From contig JAIPFV010000001.1 of assembly GCA_021736475.1 (NCBI GenBank), positions 56,991-120,990 on the forward strand: a stretch of 64,000 nt of DNA. The letters are read 5' to 3'. Numbering within the stretch: the first letter of the stretch is position 1; the number at the start of each line of letters is the position of its first letter. The notes under the pieces were generated by a model that saw only the letters and a program-made list of their open reading frames with translations, was not told the DNA's origin and made no database searches. The DNA is from Spirochaetia bacterium (GTDB taxonomy: Bacteria > Spirochaetota > Spirochaetia > DSM-16054 > Sediminispirochaetaceae). Shown here in pieces: positions 8,045 to 16,697 of the stretch. The translations under genes and the position numbers were made by a program.

Positions 8045-9103
8045 TTAAGGGCTTATGGTACCTAGGGTACCGGGCTGTTGTGGCTGTTGGTTGCGGGGTA
8101 CGGCCAATTGCCCGCAAGCACCGTTTACCCCGCGTCCCCTCCTGAATCTACGGGAAGTGGTAATACCTGCCTCCTCCAGTGTGCGGGTAAAGGCGGCAAC
8201 TTCACTCTGCTGTGGCTCAGTATAGGGCAATCCTTCAACAGGGTTCCAAGGTATAATGTTGACCAGAACTTTAAGAGAGCGAATGAACCTTTGTAGAGCC
8301 CTCAGGTCCTCCTGGCGGTTGTTGATACCGTGAAACAGCACGTATTCGAGGGTGATCCGACGACCTGTCTGTTTTTGGTGATACTGCAGGGCCGATTGAA
8401 GCTCATCAAGGGGTGTCGTTTTTGCCATCGGCATCAGTTTTTCCCGGAGCTGCTGATCGGCGGTAATGAGTGAGAGTGCTAAGCGTACATGCGGCCCTTC
8501 ATCGGCAAGGCGTTTTATTCCGGAGACTATACCACTGGTGGAAATTGTGATTTTACGCATGCCGATATTGTGTCCATCAGGGTGATGCAGCACCTCGATG
8601 GCTTTGCTCACCTCATCCAGATTAAGCAGGGGCTCTCCCATCCCCATAAACACAACGTTAGCTATAGTACCGAATTGCCGTTTTAGGTGCAGCACCTGCT
8701 CGACAATTTCCCCTGCGGAAAGGTTACGAAGCAGGCCCATAGTAGCGGTACGGCAGAAAGTACAGCCCAGGGAACACCCTACCTGGCTAGACACACAGGC
8801 AGTTTTTCGGCCGCTTTCATCTTCAAGTAGAACCGCCTCAACTATCGCACTGTCGTAGAGTTTTATGGTAATCTTTGCGGTACCGTCTTTGTCCTGTTGA
8901 ACAGTTTCGACAGTCGAGCTTGATACACGGCTGTATTCACCGGTTAGCCTCTCGCGGAAGGACGCCGGCAGGTTTAACATCTCTTCAAACTCAGAGACCC
9001 CTTTTTGGTGGATCCACTGAAAAATCTGATCCCCCCGGAAGCGAGGAGAAATATTGAGTTTTTCTACAAGTTCGACAGGCAGCAGTCCGGAGAGAGAATT
9101 CAA
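8045..9103 (-). CDS. rlmN: 23S rRNA / tRNA adenine-C2 methyltransferase
   Basis: Radical-SAM enzyme that methylates C2 of A2503 in 23S rRNA and of A37 in several tRNAs. Seen: an N-terminal RNA-binding helical domain (RGDQIFQWIHQKG), the cluster motif CSLGCTFC near residues 109-116, VVFMGMGEPLLN near 150, and the conserved GACGQL containing the resolving cysteine near the C-terminus. Length (352) fits the family. The apparent start is a TTG at 9103, 5 bases after the stop of the TPR gene and without a good ribosome site, so translation is probably coupled. It is the last gene of a three-gene unit. Confidence 0.95.
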   Translation of the reverse strand: MNSLSGLLPVELVEKLNISPRFRGDQIFQWIHQKGVSEFEEMLNLPASFRERLTGEYSRVSSSTVETVQQDKDGTAKITIKLYDSAIVEAVLLEDESGRKTACVSSQVGCSLGCTFCRTATMGLLRNLSAGEIVEQVLHLKRQFGTIANVVFMGMGEPLLNLDEVSKAIEVLHHPDGHNIGMRKITISTSGIVSGIKRLADEGPHVRLALSLITADQQLREKLMPMAKTTPLDELQSALQYHQKQTGRRITLEYVLFHGINNRQEDLRALQRFIRSLKVLVNIIPWNPVEGLPYTEPQQSEVAAFTRTLEEAGITTSRRFRRGRGVNGACGQLAVPRNQQPQQPGTLGTISP

Positions 9104-9108
9104 GATGG

Positions 9109-10296
9109 CTATATGTTTCCGCCTTGTTGAAGCCGTTCCAATAGTTTAGCTACATAGGGATTACGAATGCCCAGCTTATGAAACTCATTGAGAATATCAA
9201 TAGCCTTATGCCGTTGGCCTAAAGCCATATAGCATTCTGCAATCTCGGTATAAAGCCGGTGGTTTTTAGGGTCGTTTCGCAATAATCCGTACAAACTGTC
9301 TATGGCATCCTCGTAATTGCCGCGAGCTTTGTTTATCAAGGATAGACCGAGAATTGCATACATATCAAACTCGATATTAAGCGCCGCGTGGTAGTACTCT
9401 TCGGCGTTGTCATAGTCCTCCATACTGCGATATGCATCGCCGGCTCGGGTAAGAATAACTTTGTTATTCGGATCGAGTTTTAAGATTTTGTGCCAGTACT
9501 CCAGTGATTCGGCATGTTTATTCAAACCGCGGTAACAGTCGGCCAAGCCGAACAGGGCATAAAAGTTATTAGGTTCCAGTTCCAAGGCTTGCTGAAAGTA
9601 CTTAAGCCCCTTATCGTAGGTTTTGAGTTTACGGTGACAATTGCCCAAACTGGTCAGTACCCGGATGTCGACATTGTCCTGCTTTACTTCTAGCATCCGT
9701 TCCCAATAGTGCAGGGCATCTTCATACTCTCTGAAGTCGTAATGCAGGTGCCCCAGACCTATCAAAGCATAGGGGTTGTCCGGCTCAATTTCTAACACCT
9801 TCAGATAGATCTCTTTAGAACGGCGAAAATCTTTGACCTTCCGGTAGGCATCTGCCACTCGGGTGAGCACGGTGACGTTGTTATCATCGTGTTGCAGGTA
9901 TTGTTCCCATATTTTTATTGCATCATTATACCTGTTCAGTGCCTTATAGCAGTCGGCTAGTCCAAACAACGCATAATTGTTGCCGGCATGGTTCTCAAGA
10001 CATTTCTGATAATAGCCGATAGCTTTACGGTATTCGTGCTTTTTCCGGGCTGCATCCCCTAATCCGACTAGGGCGTAATTATTTGTGTTGTCAATATCTA
10101 ATATCTGACTGAAGCTCTCTTCCGCTTCTTTTACAAGATTCTCTTTCAGAAGCTGGTATCCCCGCTTTGAAAGCTCGGAAATTTGATTCAGTTCCTCTTC
10201 ATTCAATCCTTCGGGAGTAATCGCGGATTGTTCTTCAGAATCAGAAAATGCTTCAGATTCAGAATGTTCAAAGTGCTCTTTTTCAAAATCACTCAT
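9109..10296 (-). CDS. Tetratricopeptide-repeat protein
   Basis: Soluble repeat protein without a signal peptide or membrane segment. After an acidic Glu/Ser-rich head of about 35 residues there are roughly nine consecutive TPR units of 34 residues, recognisable from alternating versions of NYALFGLADCYKALNRY and VTVLTRVADAYRKVKDF. Such arrays make protein-protein scaffolds; no enzyme domain is present. It starts 8 bases after the small gene upstream and ends 5 bases before rlmN, so the three form one operon. The partner is unknown. Confidence 0.88.
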   Translation of the reverse strand: MSDFEKEHFEHSESEAFSDSEEQSAITPEGLNEEELNQISELSKRGYQLLKENLVKEAEESFSQILDIDNTNNYALVGLGDAARKKHEYRKAIGYYQKCLENHAGNNYALFGLADCYKALNRYNDAIKIWEQYLQHDDNNVTVLTRVADAYRKVKDFRRSKEIYLKVLEIEPDNPYALIGLGHLHYDFREYEDALHYWERMLEVKQDNVDIRVLTSLGNCHRKLKTYDKGLKYFQQALELEPNNFYALFGLADCYRGLNKHAESLEYWHKILKLDPNNKVILTRAGDAYRSMEDYDNAEEYYHAALNIEFDMYAILGLSLINKARGNYEDAIDSLYGLLRNDPKNHRLYTEIAECYMALGQRHKAIDILNEFHKLGIRNPYVAKLLERLQQGGNI

Positions 10297-10304
10297 ATAT
10301 TAAA

Positions 10305-10640
10305 TCATCCTTTCTCATTGATCCAATACTGCACCAACGCAGCGCATTGTTCAATGAGCTGCTGCTTTTTACCGGGAGCCGGAGCTATCCAGTACATTCG
10401 CAGCGCTTCCAGTATATCGCCTTGCTGTTGATGGTAATCACCGACTCGCTCTAAACCGTCGCTGTATCCAGTTGTGATGAAGATGCGCTTAGCAGTGTCG
10501 ATATCACCTTGATTAAAAAATGCATTCCCCTTACGAATAAGAGCAATTTTTTGTTCCGGTTTAAGTGCCTGCTTGCCGGAAGGGGTTATTTTGAGAAAAC
10601 CTTCTTTCGGCATTTGGTTTAATGCATCTTCTTTATTCAT
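10305..10640 (-). CDS. Small hypothetical protein upstream of the TPR gene
   Basis: A 111-residue cytoplasmic protein with no family I recognise. The middle part (IRKGNAFFNQGDIDTAKRIFITTGYSDGLERVGDYHQQQG) has the spacing of one and a half degenerate TPR-like helix pairs, which suits a partner of the TPR protein made from the next gene. The ATG at 10640 has AAGAGA just upstream and a good promoter about 25-50 bases before it. As first gene of the operon its expression is probably linked to that of the TPR gene and rlmN. Confidence 0.7.
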   Translation of the reverse strand: MNKEDALNQMPKEGFLKITPSGKQALKPEQKIALIRKGNAFFNQGDIDTAKRIFITTGYSDGLERVGDYHQQQGDILEALRMYWIAPAPGKKQQLIEQCAALVQYWINEKG

Positions 10641-10663
10641 TCTCTTGTTTTCAGTTAAAGTGT

Positions 10664-10692
10664 AATATAATTTAAATGGAATTGAAACACAA
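10664..10692 (-). promoter_or_regulatory. Promoter of the small gene-TPR-rlmN operon
   Basis: On the minus strand TTGTGT (10692-10687), 17 bases, TATATT (10669-10664). Transcription would start about 17 bases before the ATG at 10640. The rest of the gap up to hisB (10693-10812) is AT-rich with nothing else clear. Confidence 0.65.
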
Positions 10693-10812
10693 TAAGGTTT
10701 TTTTACAAATCCATTTCTGAGCTTAATATATCAATTATTACTAAAAAAGTCCATAAATTAGCCTTGCACAACCGTGCTAATAGATGAGTTGGAAAGTGTG
10801 AGGCTGCAGTAT

Positions 10813-11397
10813 TTAGAGGACCCCTTTGGTTGAGGAGGGCTCACTGCGCTCACTCCTGCGGTAGGCGGTCATAAATGCTCGCCCGAGCGCTTTGAACAGG
10901 GCCTCTACCATATGGTGGCTGTTTTCCCCGTAGCGGCAATGGGCATGCAGGTTAATCTGGGCGTTATGGGCCAGCGCATACAAAAACTCGCGAATCAGGG
11001 GAATAGGGAATTGCCCGCAGTACTCTTGCGGATAATCGGCGCTGTAGACTAAATAGGGGCGTCCGCTCACATCTACTATCACCTCGCTTAAAGCCTCGTC
11101 CATGGGGATAAGGCTTTGACCATAACGCTCCACATGTCCATACTGCTGTACGGTTTGTCTGAGTGCATTGCCAAGGGCAATACCTACATCCTCAACCAAG
11201 TGGTGTGCATCGACCTGTACATCACCTTCAGCTTTAATCGTGAGTCCGAAAAAGCCGTGATATGCCATTGATGTGAGAATATGATCGAAGAAGGGCAGCC
11301 CTGTATCTACAAACTGCTGGGGTGCATCGAAATCGAGACTAAGTGTAATAGAAGTCTCACGGGTACTCCGTTCAATATTTATCAATCGGCTGCTCAT
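10813..11397 (-). CDS. hisB: Imidazoleglycerol-phosphate dehydratase
   Basis: Catalyses the dehydration of imidazole-glycerol phosphate in histidine biosynthesis. The metal-binding motifs are complete: FFDHIL (about 26-31), DAHHLVEDVG (about 62-71), MDEAL (about 98-102) and GENSHHMVEALFKALG (about 157-172). At 194 residues it is the monofunctional form, without the phosphatase domain of E. coli HisB. AAGGAG stands before the ATG and the gene begins 15 bases after hisG, so it is the third gene of a hisZ-hisG-hisB operon. Other his genes are not in the window. Confidence 0.97.
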   Translation of the reverse strand: MSSRLINIERSTRETSITLSLDFDAPQQFVDTGLPFFDHILTSMAYHGFFGLTIKAEGDVQVDAHHLVEDVGIALGNALRQTVQQYGHVERYGQSLIPMDEALSEVIVDVSGRPYLVYSADYPQEYCGQFPIPLIREFLYALAHNAQINLHAHCRYGENSHHMVEALFKALGRAFMTAYRRSERSEPSSTKGVL

Positions 11398-11412
11398 TTT
11401 TTATCTCCTTGG

Positions 11413-12105
11413 TTATTTATCTGCGTACTTTCGGCCGGATTCAGAACTGCCTGGGACGGTGTTGCCTGTATCCGAGTGCAAAGCAGCTACAAAGCGGTTT
11501 ATGCGCCGATAGTTCAGCTTGTAATAAGAGGGGTTTGAAATCAAATGCACATTGATCTTCTTCAATGTATCTACCACCTCTAAATTGTTGGCCCGCAGGG
11601 TGCTTCCTGTTTCCACTAAGTCGACTATGTATGGGGCTAAGCCTAAAATCGGTGCCAACTCGACCGAACCGTTCAGCTTTATTATTTGTATCGGCACACC
11701 TTGGCTATAAAAATAGTCCCTTGCAAAGCGGGGAAACTTAGTAGCAACCGACACCGTTCGTATCGTATTGGGCTTCCCGTAGCTTTTCCGGGCGGCAAGA
11801 CACATCTCGGTAGAGCCAAAATCAAACTGCATCAGTTGAAAGAAGCGGAGGCCGGTCTCATACAAGACATCCTCTCCGGAGATCCCCAGTCCGGCTATTC
11901 CATGATTCACATAGGTAGGCAGATCTGCGTTCTTTACCAAAAATATCTTTAACAGGCCGCTTTCATCGTGGGCAACTAAGCGGCGCTTTTCAAATTTAAA
12001 GTGAAACCCCTTTTCGGCAAAATATTCCTGCACTTGCTCAAAGAGGCGGCCCTTCGGTAATGCCATAGTAAGCGGGGTTTCGGTGGATTCTAAGTTCAAA
12101 CTCAT
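11413..12105 (-). CDS. hisG: ATP phosphoribosyltransferase, short form
   Basis: First enzyme of histidine synthesis, joining ATP and PRPP. At 230 residues it lacks the C-terminal regulatory domain of long HisG, so it belongs to the short class that works only in complex with HisZ. Family motifs: LTMALPKGRLFEQ at the start, VYHGIAGLGISG-like VNHGIAGLGISGEDVL near residue 67 and the PRPP-binding VDLVETGSTLRANNL near 160. Its ATG overlaps the hisZ stop by 4 bases (ATGA), which is fitting because the products form one complex. Confidence 0.96.
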   Translation of the reverse strand: MSLNLESTETPLTMALPKGRLFEQVQEYFAEKGFHFKFEKRRLVAHDESGLLKIFLVKNADLPTYVNHGIAGLGISGEDVLYETGLRFFQLMQFDFGSTEMCLAARKSYGKPNTIRTVSVATKFPRFARDYFYSQGVPIQIIKLNGSVELAPILGLAPYIVDLVETGSTLRANNLEVVDTLKKINVHLISNPSYYKLNYRRINRFVAALHSDTGNTVPGSSESGRKYADK

Positions 12106-13190
12106 TGTATTGCAATTCCTCCCTTTTCGCGGATCTGCTGAGCGGCGCGAAAAGCCTCGGCAAAGGTTTTCCCCTCTACTTTTACGATATCCTCAGGTAG
12201 GCCGAATCTTTCGGCTACTTGATTTTCAATCTTACGCAGCATCATAGAGAATCCGACCGAGGGGCAGTCGAAACCAAAACGGCTTAGAAGTTTGTCGTAA
12301 CGTCCACCGGAGGCCACCGCGTCATCCAACCCGGCTTGATACACCTGGAAGACAATACCGGTGTAGTAGGGCTGGGTTCCAACTTCGGAGAGATCAATTC
12401 GCACATCCCTTGCGTACCCCAGTTCTTCCATTTGCTCTACCAGCTCCGTTAGATACTGGAGCGATTCCATTTCTTCGTTCTGCAGAATGGCGTCATAGCG
12501 TAAAATCTCTCGGCTAAACTCCTCCCTGTTTCCAATAAAGCTGAACAGGGCGGTAATAACATCTGCCCGGCGAGGGGATGTGTGGGCTTCTATGAGTGAA
12601 TGCAACTTTTGCTGTTCCCGGTTACGAATCGCCTGCACCGCCTCTTTTAGCTCAGTTTCATTCAACTCTTTCAAAGCCAGTGTGAGGAATTGATGAGAAC
12701 CAAGGTGAATGCTGGTAGTGACTCCAATCTCCATAAAGATACTCTCGAGCAGCAGTAGAACCTCCAGATCGGCTTCGCTGCCGGCTTTACCTATTAACTC
12801 CGCACCCGTTTGGAAGAACTCATTTTTAGAAATATCTTCAGCACTCTGATGGCGCAGAATAGTGTCTGCATAGCACACCCTGGTCGGCAGATCTTCTTCC
12901 CGAAGCCATAAGCCCATTTGCTTGGCTAAGAACAGGGTGATATCGGATCGGAGCATGAGCAGATCTCCTTCTCGATCGATCAGTCGGTATACATCCCGGG
13001 CGCTGCTGCGAAGCAGAGGCTCGTAAATATCGTAAAAATCAAAGACTGGTGTCTCCACCGGCAGATATCCCCATTGGGTAAACAGCTGATAGAGTTCTTG
13101 TGTAATCCTGCGGTGGCGATAGGCCTCCTCTAAATGAACTCCCTCCGTTCCCTGAGGCACTTGTAAATATCGTTTGCGTGAATCCGTCAC
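12102..13190 (-). CDS. hisZ: ATP phosphoribosyltransferase regulatory subunit
   Basis: A histidyl-tRNA-synthetase-like protein without aminoacylation activity, needed for activity and histidine feedback of short HisG. Class II core features are present (VETPVFDFYDIYEPLL near 40-55, LMLRSDITLFLAKQM near 80, SGGRYDKLLSRFG near 290), while the C-terminal anticodon-binding domain of true HisRS is missing (362 residues). The start is a GTG at 13190 with AAGGAGG 6 bases upstream. A TATAGT box about 50 bases before the start may be its -10 element, though no clear -35 was found. The short HisG encoded next supports HisZ over HisS. Confidence 0.93.
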   Translation of the reverse strand: MTDSRKRYLQVPQGTEGVHLEEAYRHRRITQELYQLFTQWGYLPVETPVFDFYDIYEPLLRSSARDVYRLIDREGDLLMLRSDITLFLAKQMGLWLREEDLPTRVCYADTILRHQSAEDISKNEFFQTGAELIGKAGSEADLEVLLLLESIFMEIGVTTSIHLGSHQFLTLALKELNETELKEAVQAIRNREQQKLHSLIEAHTSPRRADVITALFSFIGNREEFSREILRYDAILQNEEMESLQYLTELVEQMEELGYARDVRIDLSEVGTQPYYTGIVFQVYQAGLDDAVASGGRYDKLLSRFGFDCPSVGFSMMLRKIENQVAERFGLPEDIVKVEGKTFAEAFRAAQQIREKGGIAIQ

Positions 13191-13345
13191 TGAGACCTCC
13201 TTAGCACCGGTAAATCTTCCCTACTATACCAAAAGCCCGGGCGCGCGGAAAGGGATCCGGCCGTTAACGGAATAAGCTTAACTCCACTTAAAAACAGCAA
13301 TGCCTCCAAACCTTAAAATACATAAAAATTTGCAAAGAAATTGAT

Positions 13346-13389
13346 GCGAATTCTCAATTTGGAAGTCAGAAGACTTCCAAATTGAGAAT
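13346..13389 (-). terminator. Long hairpin over the rsmD stop codon
   Basis: An 18-bp perfect stem (13350-13367 with 13372-13389, loop of four) spans the last codons and stop of rsmD. On the minus strand the hairpin is followed by CGCATCAATTTC rather than a proper T run, so termination is plausible but not certain; it may instead protect the 3' end of the dnaE-yggT-recG-rsmD transcript. Confidence 0.6.
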
Positions 13390-13929
13390 CGCTGACCTAA
13401 AAAAACGAAGGGTAGAACCGCCGTAGGCCCTCACATCACTGACCTCCAGCTGCTCGATATGCTCCGGCCATTGTTCCGGGCTAGGGTGATGAATGAGGCA
13501 GCGACCTTGCGGCGCTAACAGGCCGCTTTGGGCCACCGAGCGAATCAGCTCAATTTTTTGTTCGTATTTGAAGGGGGGATCCAGGTAGATGAGGTCAAAC
13601 TTGGTATCTTGGCGGGATGCCTGCGTGGCAATGTAGCGTTCGGCCGGTTGTATAATCAGCCGGATCGGACTTTCGACAAAGGAAATATTTTTGCGAATAA
13701 CCGGTGTTTTCCGACGGTCTTTTTCTACCAAAACAACCGGCTCCGCTCCACGTGAAGCGGCTTCAATACCCACCACTCCCGAGCCCGTGAAGAGATCCAG
13801 AAATGAAAGTCCTTCAATATTACCTAATATTGAAAACATCGATTCACGCATTCTGTCCATGGCCGGTCGGATAACTCCCGGGGGACATTGAACTCTTCGG
13901 CTGCGGTAGATTCCTCCGGTTATTCTCAT
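13366..13929 (-). CDS. rsmD: 16S rRNA guanine-N2 methyltransferase (m2G966)
   Basis: SAM-dependent enzyme modifying G966 in the P-site region of 16S rRNA. Motifs: RITGGIYRSRRVQCP at the N-terminus, the SAM-binding loop LDLFTGSGVVGIEAASRGA (about 39-57) and the catalytic LDPPFKY (about 115-121). Length (187) is normal. The final eight residues after RFFRS are not conserved and are encoded inside the inverted repeat that overlaps the stop. It follows recG by 47 bases in the same direction and is probably the last gene of that run. Confidence 0.94.
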   Translation of the reverse strand: MRITGGIYRSRRVQCPPGVIRPAMDRMRESMFSILGNIEGLSFLDLFTGSGVVGIEAASRGAEPVVLVEKDRRKTPVIRKNISFVESPIRLIIQPAERYIATQASRQDTKFDLIYLDPPFKYEQKIELIRSVAQSGLLAPQGRCLIHHPSPEQWPEHIEQLEVSDVRAYGGSTLRFFRSAILNLEVF

Positions 13930-13976
13930 GCGCTCTCCCTTAATTATCGGTGTGTCTATTTAACGGTGCGTCTGCC

Positions 13977-16043
13977 TCAGCCGCCGGTCAGCGTATCTTC
14001 CGGAAAGGGCGGACAGCATTCGAGGGTTCGCCGTAGTTGCTGGTGGTCCGGCTGCAGCAAGCCCGGATCAGCCTTAATAATCCGAAAGGCATCTTTGCGG
14101 GCCTTATCCAGCAGGGTAAGATCTCCACTTAAATCGGCAAATTTAAGCCGCATAAAACCCGACTGCCGGGTGCCAGTCACTTCTCCCGGCCCGCGGATTT
14201 TGAGATCTTCCTCGGCGATAAAAAAACCGTCACTACTTTCTTTCATCACCAGCAGGCGTTGCTTGCCCTCTTCGGTAAGCTCTTCGGAGTATACCAGAAA
14301 GGCGTAAGATTGCAATGTGCTGCGGCCTACCCGGCCTCGCAGCTGATGCAGCCCGGCCAGACCGAAACGTTCGGCATGCTCAATGACCATACAGGTCGCA
14401 TTTTTGATATCTACCCCAACTTCCACCACGCTGGTTGATACCAGAATATCGATAGTTCCCTCGGAGAAGGCGTGCATCCGTTCCAACTTCTCTTCTTCGC
14501 GTATTTTAGAATGAATAAGCGCTACTTTATAATTGGGAAAGATAGTGGAGCTAAGCTGCTCGGCAGCCCCCTCGGCGGCTTTCAAAGAGCTTTTCTCCGT
14601 ACCCCGAATCAGGGGATACACAAAATAGGCCTGATGTCCGCGTTCCAGTTCGTGGCGAACCGCATTATACACCTTATCGGCATTTGACTGACGGGCGAGG
14701 TGAGTTACAATCTCTTTCCTACCCGGCGGCATTGTGCGAATGGAGGACACATCCAGGTCTCCGAAAAATGTCAATGTTAAGGTGCGGGGAATCGGGGTTG
14801 CGGTCATTAACAGCAGGTCGGGGGCATGGCCCTTTTCCATCAGCTGAGAGCGCTGTTCTACCCCGAATTTGTGCTGTTCATCGATTATGACCAAGCGCAA
14901 GCTTTGAAATACCACCTCCCGGGTAAACAGGGCGTGGGTACCGATAAGCAGATCAACCTCTCCGGTACGAAGGGCATCTAATAGAGGTCGGCGTGCATTT
15001 TTATCCACATTACCGCTAAGAAAGGCAACTCTCACCCCCAGCGGCTCCAGCAGTTCCGCAGCTCTTTCCGCATGTTGCCGGGCCAAAAGTTCGGTTGGAG
15101 CTAAAAAAGCAGCCTGGTACCCGGCTTCGATCACCGGAAGTGCCGCTAAAAATGCGACTAGAGTTTTTCCGGAACCCACATCACCCTGCAGGAGCCTCCC
15201 CATCGGGTGAGCGCTGTCCAGGTCCTGTTTGATCTCTGTGAGGACGCTGCGCTGGTCGGTGGTGAGGGAAAAGGGGAGGTTCTTTAGGCAGCTCCGTTGC
15301 AGCTTTTCCGGGAGAATTTTGGGGCTGCGGCGACTGTCTTTCCGGGCCAGAGAGTGGCGGGCAACCACCAACTGGAAATAGAGCAACTCCTCGTAGGCCA
15401 GACTCTGCCGTGCCTGGGCGGCAGAGTCATGGGAGTCGGGAAAATGGAGCTGGGCAAGCGCCCTTCGCTTTTCCAGGTAACGGTAATGACTGCGGAGGCT
15501 CTCCGGCAGTTCGTTGTCGATATATTTTCCGTAGGTTGTCAGGGCATCTTGCACCGCCTTCCGCAGTACAGACTGATTCAGTTTACCTGAAAGCGGATAC
15601 ACCGGAAGAATCGATCCAAACTTTGTGTGTTCCGATGGATACGGTTCGGCTTCAAAGCTGCTTGACTGCAAGTCACCGTAGCGGTATGAGAATTGTCCGT
15701 ACAGATAAAATTGATGCCCCACTTTCAGAACATGCTGCAAAAAATTGCGGTTAAAACACACCAGTACTCCAGTAGCAGTCTCATCCTTTACATATACCTT
15801 AAGCGTTTTTTTATGTTCCGGACCGAAAAAATCATGAGCCACTACCTCAACTAGTGTGTTGACGGTTGCATCCTGATATCCCTCCTTAAGAGGTACTATG
15901 CGGGAGCGATCTTCATAATCCCGGGGCACATGCAGCAGGAGGTCGGCGACCGACATGATGTCTAGTGTTGCGAGCTGCCCGGCGGTGTGCGGGCCGATGC
16001 CTTTGAGTTTCGTTATAGAATGCTTAATTTCCCCTAACAGCAT
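13977..16043 (-). CDS. recG: ATP-dependent DNA helicase RecG
   Basis: Superfamily 2 helicase that remodels stalled forks and branched DNA. It has an N-terminal HhH (LKGIGPHTAGQLATLDI) and wedge OB-fold region (about 60-160), Walker A in QGDVGSGKTLVAF near 288, IDEQHKFG near 388 and the C-terminal motif block HQLRGRVGRS near 600. The frame is open upstream to 16124, but that part overlaps yggT and resembles no RecG; the ATG at 16043 gives 688 residues, like E. coli RecG (693), and lies 22 bases after the yggT stop. Confidence 0.95.
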   Translation of the reverse strand: MLLGEIKHSITKLKGIGPHTAGQLATLDIMSVADLLLHVPRDYEDRSRIVPLKEGYQDATVNTLVEVVAHDFFGPEHKKTLKVYVKDETATGVLVCFNRNFLQHVLKVGHQFYLYGQFSYRYGDLQSSSFEAEPYPSEHTKFGSILPVYPLSGKLNQSVLRKAVQDALTTYGKYIDNELPESLRSHYRYLEKRRALAQLHFPDSHDSAAQARQSLAYEELLYFQLVVARHSLARKDSRRSPKILPEKLQRSCLKNLPFSLTTDQRSVLTEIKQDLDSAHPMGRLLQGDVGSGKTLVAFLAALPVIEAGYQAAFLAPTELLARQHAERAAELLEPLGVRVAFLSGNVDKNARRPLLDALRTGEVDLLIGTHALFTREVVFQSLRLVIIDEQHKFGVEQRSQLMEKGHAPDLLLMTATPIPRTLTLTFFGDLDVSSIRTMPPGRKEIVTHLARQSNADKVYNAVRHELERGHQAYFVYPLIRGTEKSSLKAAEGAAEQLSSTIFPNYKVALIHSKIREEEKLERMHAFSEGTIDILVSTSVVEVGVDIKNATCMVIEHAERFGLAGLHQLRGRVGRSTLQSYAFLVYSEELTEEGKQRLLVMKESSDGFFIAEEDLKIRGPGEVTGTRQSGFMRLKFADLSGDLTLLDKARKDAFRIIKADPGLLQPDHQQLRRTLECCPPFPEDTLTGG

Positions 16044-16065
16044 ATGCCCGCAGCCAATGGTCGTA

Positions 16066-16656
16066 TTAGAAAGGCAGGGACTGGAAGAAGCGGGAAAGGT
16101 GAAACACGATATAGTTGCCCGCAATAGAGGCTACCAGCAGACTAGCTCCAGTGATGGCAAGACCGGTCTGCAGAGTGAGGAACCTTCGCTTAAAAAAAGT
16201 GTTGTGAATCCAGTTCAACAGAGGGGTAATCAGTAGATCGATCGTCCGAATGAAGGGATGTACCGTATTAGCGCTCACAAGCGAGGCCACAAAGCGGATG
16301 ACAATGAGGACAATGAACAGAGTCATCAAAAACGATACCGCTGACCATACGGCGCTGAGTATGATTGCCAAAATGATTCCCAGGGAGATTGAACCGTACA
16401 TTGCCAGGCGATTGAGAATATTCATACCGATAACCAGCACCAACAGACCGGCAATTGGAGAGAAATCTACCGTACCGACCTGGAGAAATCGAAACCGTCG
16501 AAAATAGTTAAGATAAGGATCGGTGAGTGAGCGGATTATCTCATACGGTTTACCGTAGGATGATACCCCGCTGAACCAGGTTAGCAATACTCTGACGAAT
16601 ATCAGAATCATGTAGATGCTCAATATTCCGCTTAAAATTTTAGCTATAGTTACCAT
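16066..16656 (-). CDS. YggT-family membrane protein, two YggT domains
   Basis: Integral membrane protein of 196 residues with two YggT repeats: residues 1-95 (ILSIYMILIFVRVLLTWF, then LTDPYLNYFRRF) and 100-190 (LIVIRFVASLVSANTVHPF, then IDLLITPLLNWI). Four to five transmembrane segments are visible. The frame is open further upstream to 16845, but that part overlaps dnaE in another frame; the ATG at 16656 has AGGAAGGAAA just before it. YggT proteins are implicated in envelope and cell-shape functions, with the molecular role unresolved. It lies between dnaE and recG. Confidence 0.85.
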   Translation of the reverse strand: MVTIAKILSGILSIYMILIFVRVLLTWFSGVSSYGKPYEIIRSLTDPYLNYFRRFRFLQVGTVDFSPIAGLLVLVIGMNILNRLAMYGSISLGIILAIILSAVWSAVSFLMTLFIVLIVIRFVASLVSANTVHPFIRTIDLLITPLLNWIHNTFFKRRFLTLQTGLAITGASLLVASIAGNYIVFHLSRFFQSLPF

Positions 16657-16697
16657 AACGTTTCCTTCCTTGTGTCTGCTGGACTGGGTCTTCGGGA

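Noticed and set aside
16044-16124. N-terminal extension of RecG
   Set aside because: Overlaps the end of yggT and does not resemble RecG; the ATG at 16043 gives the normal length.
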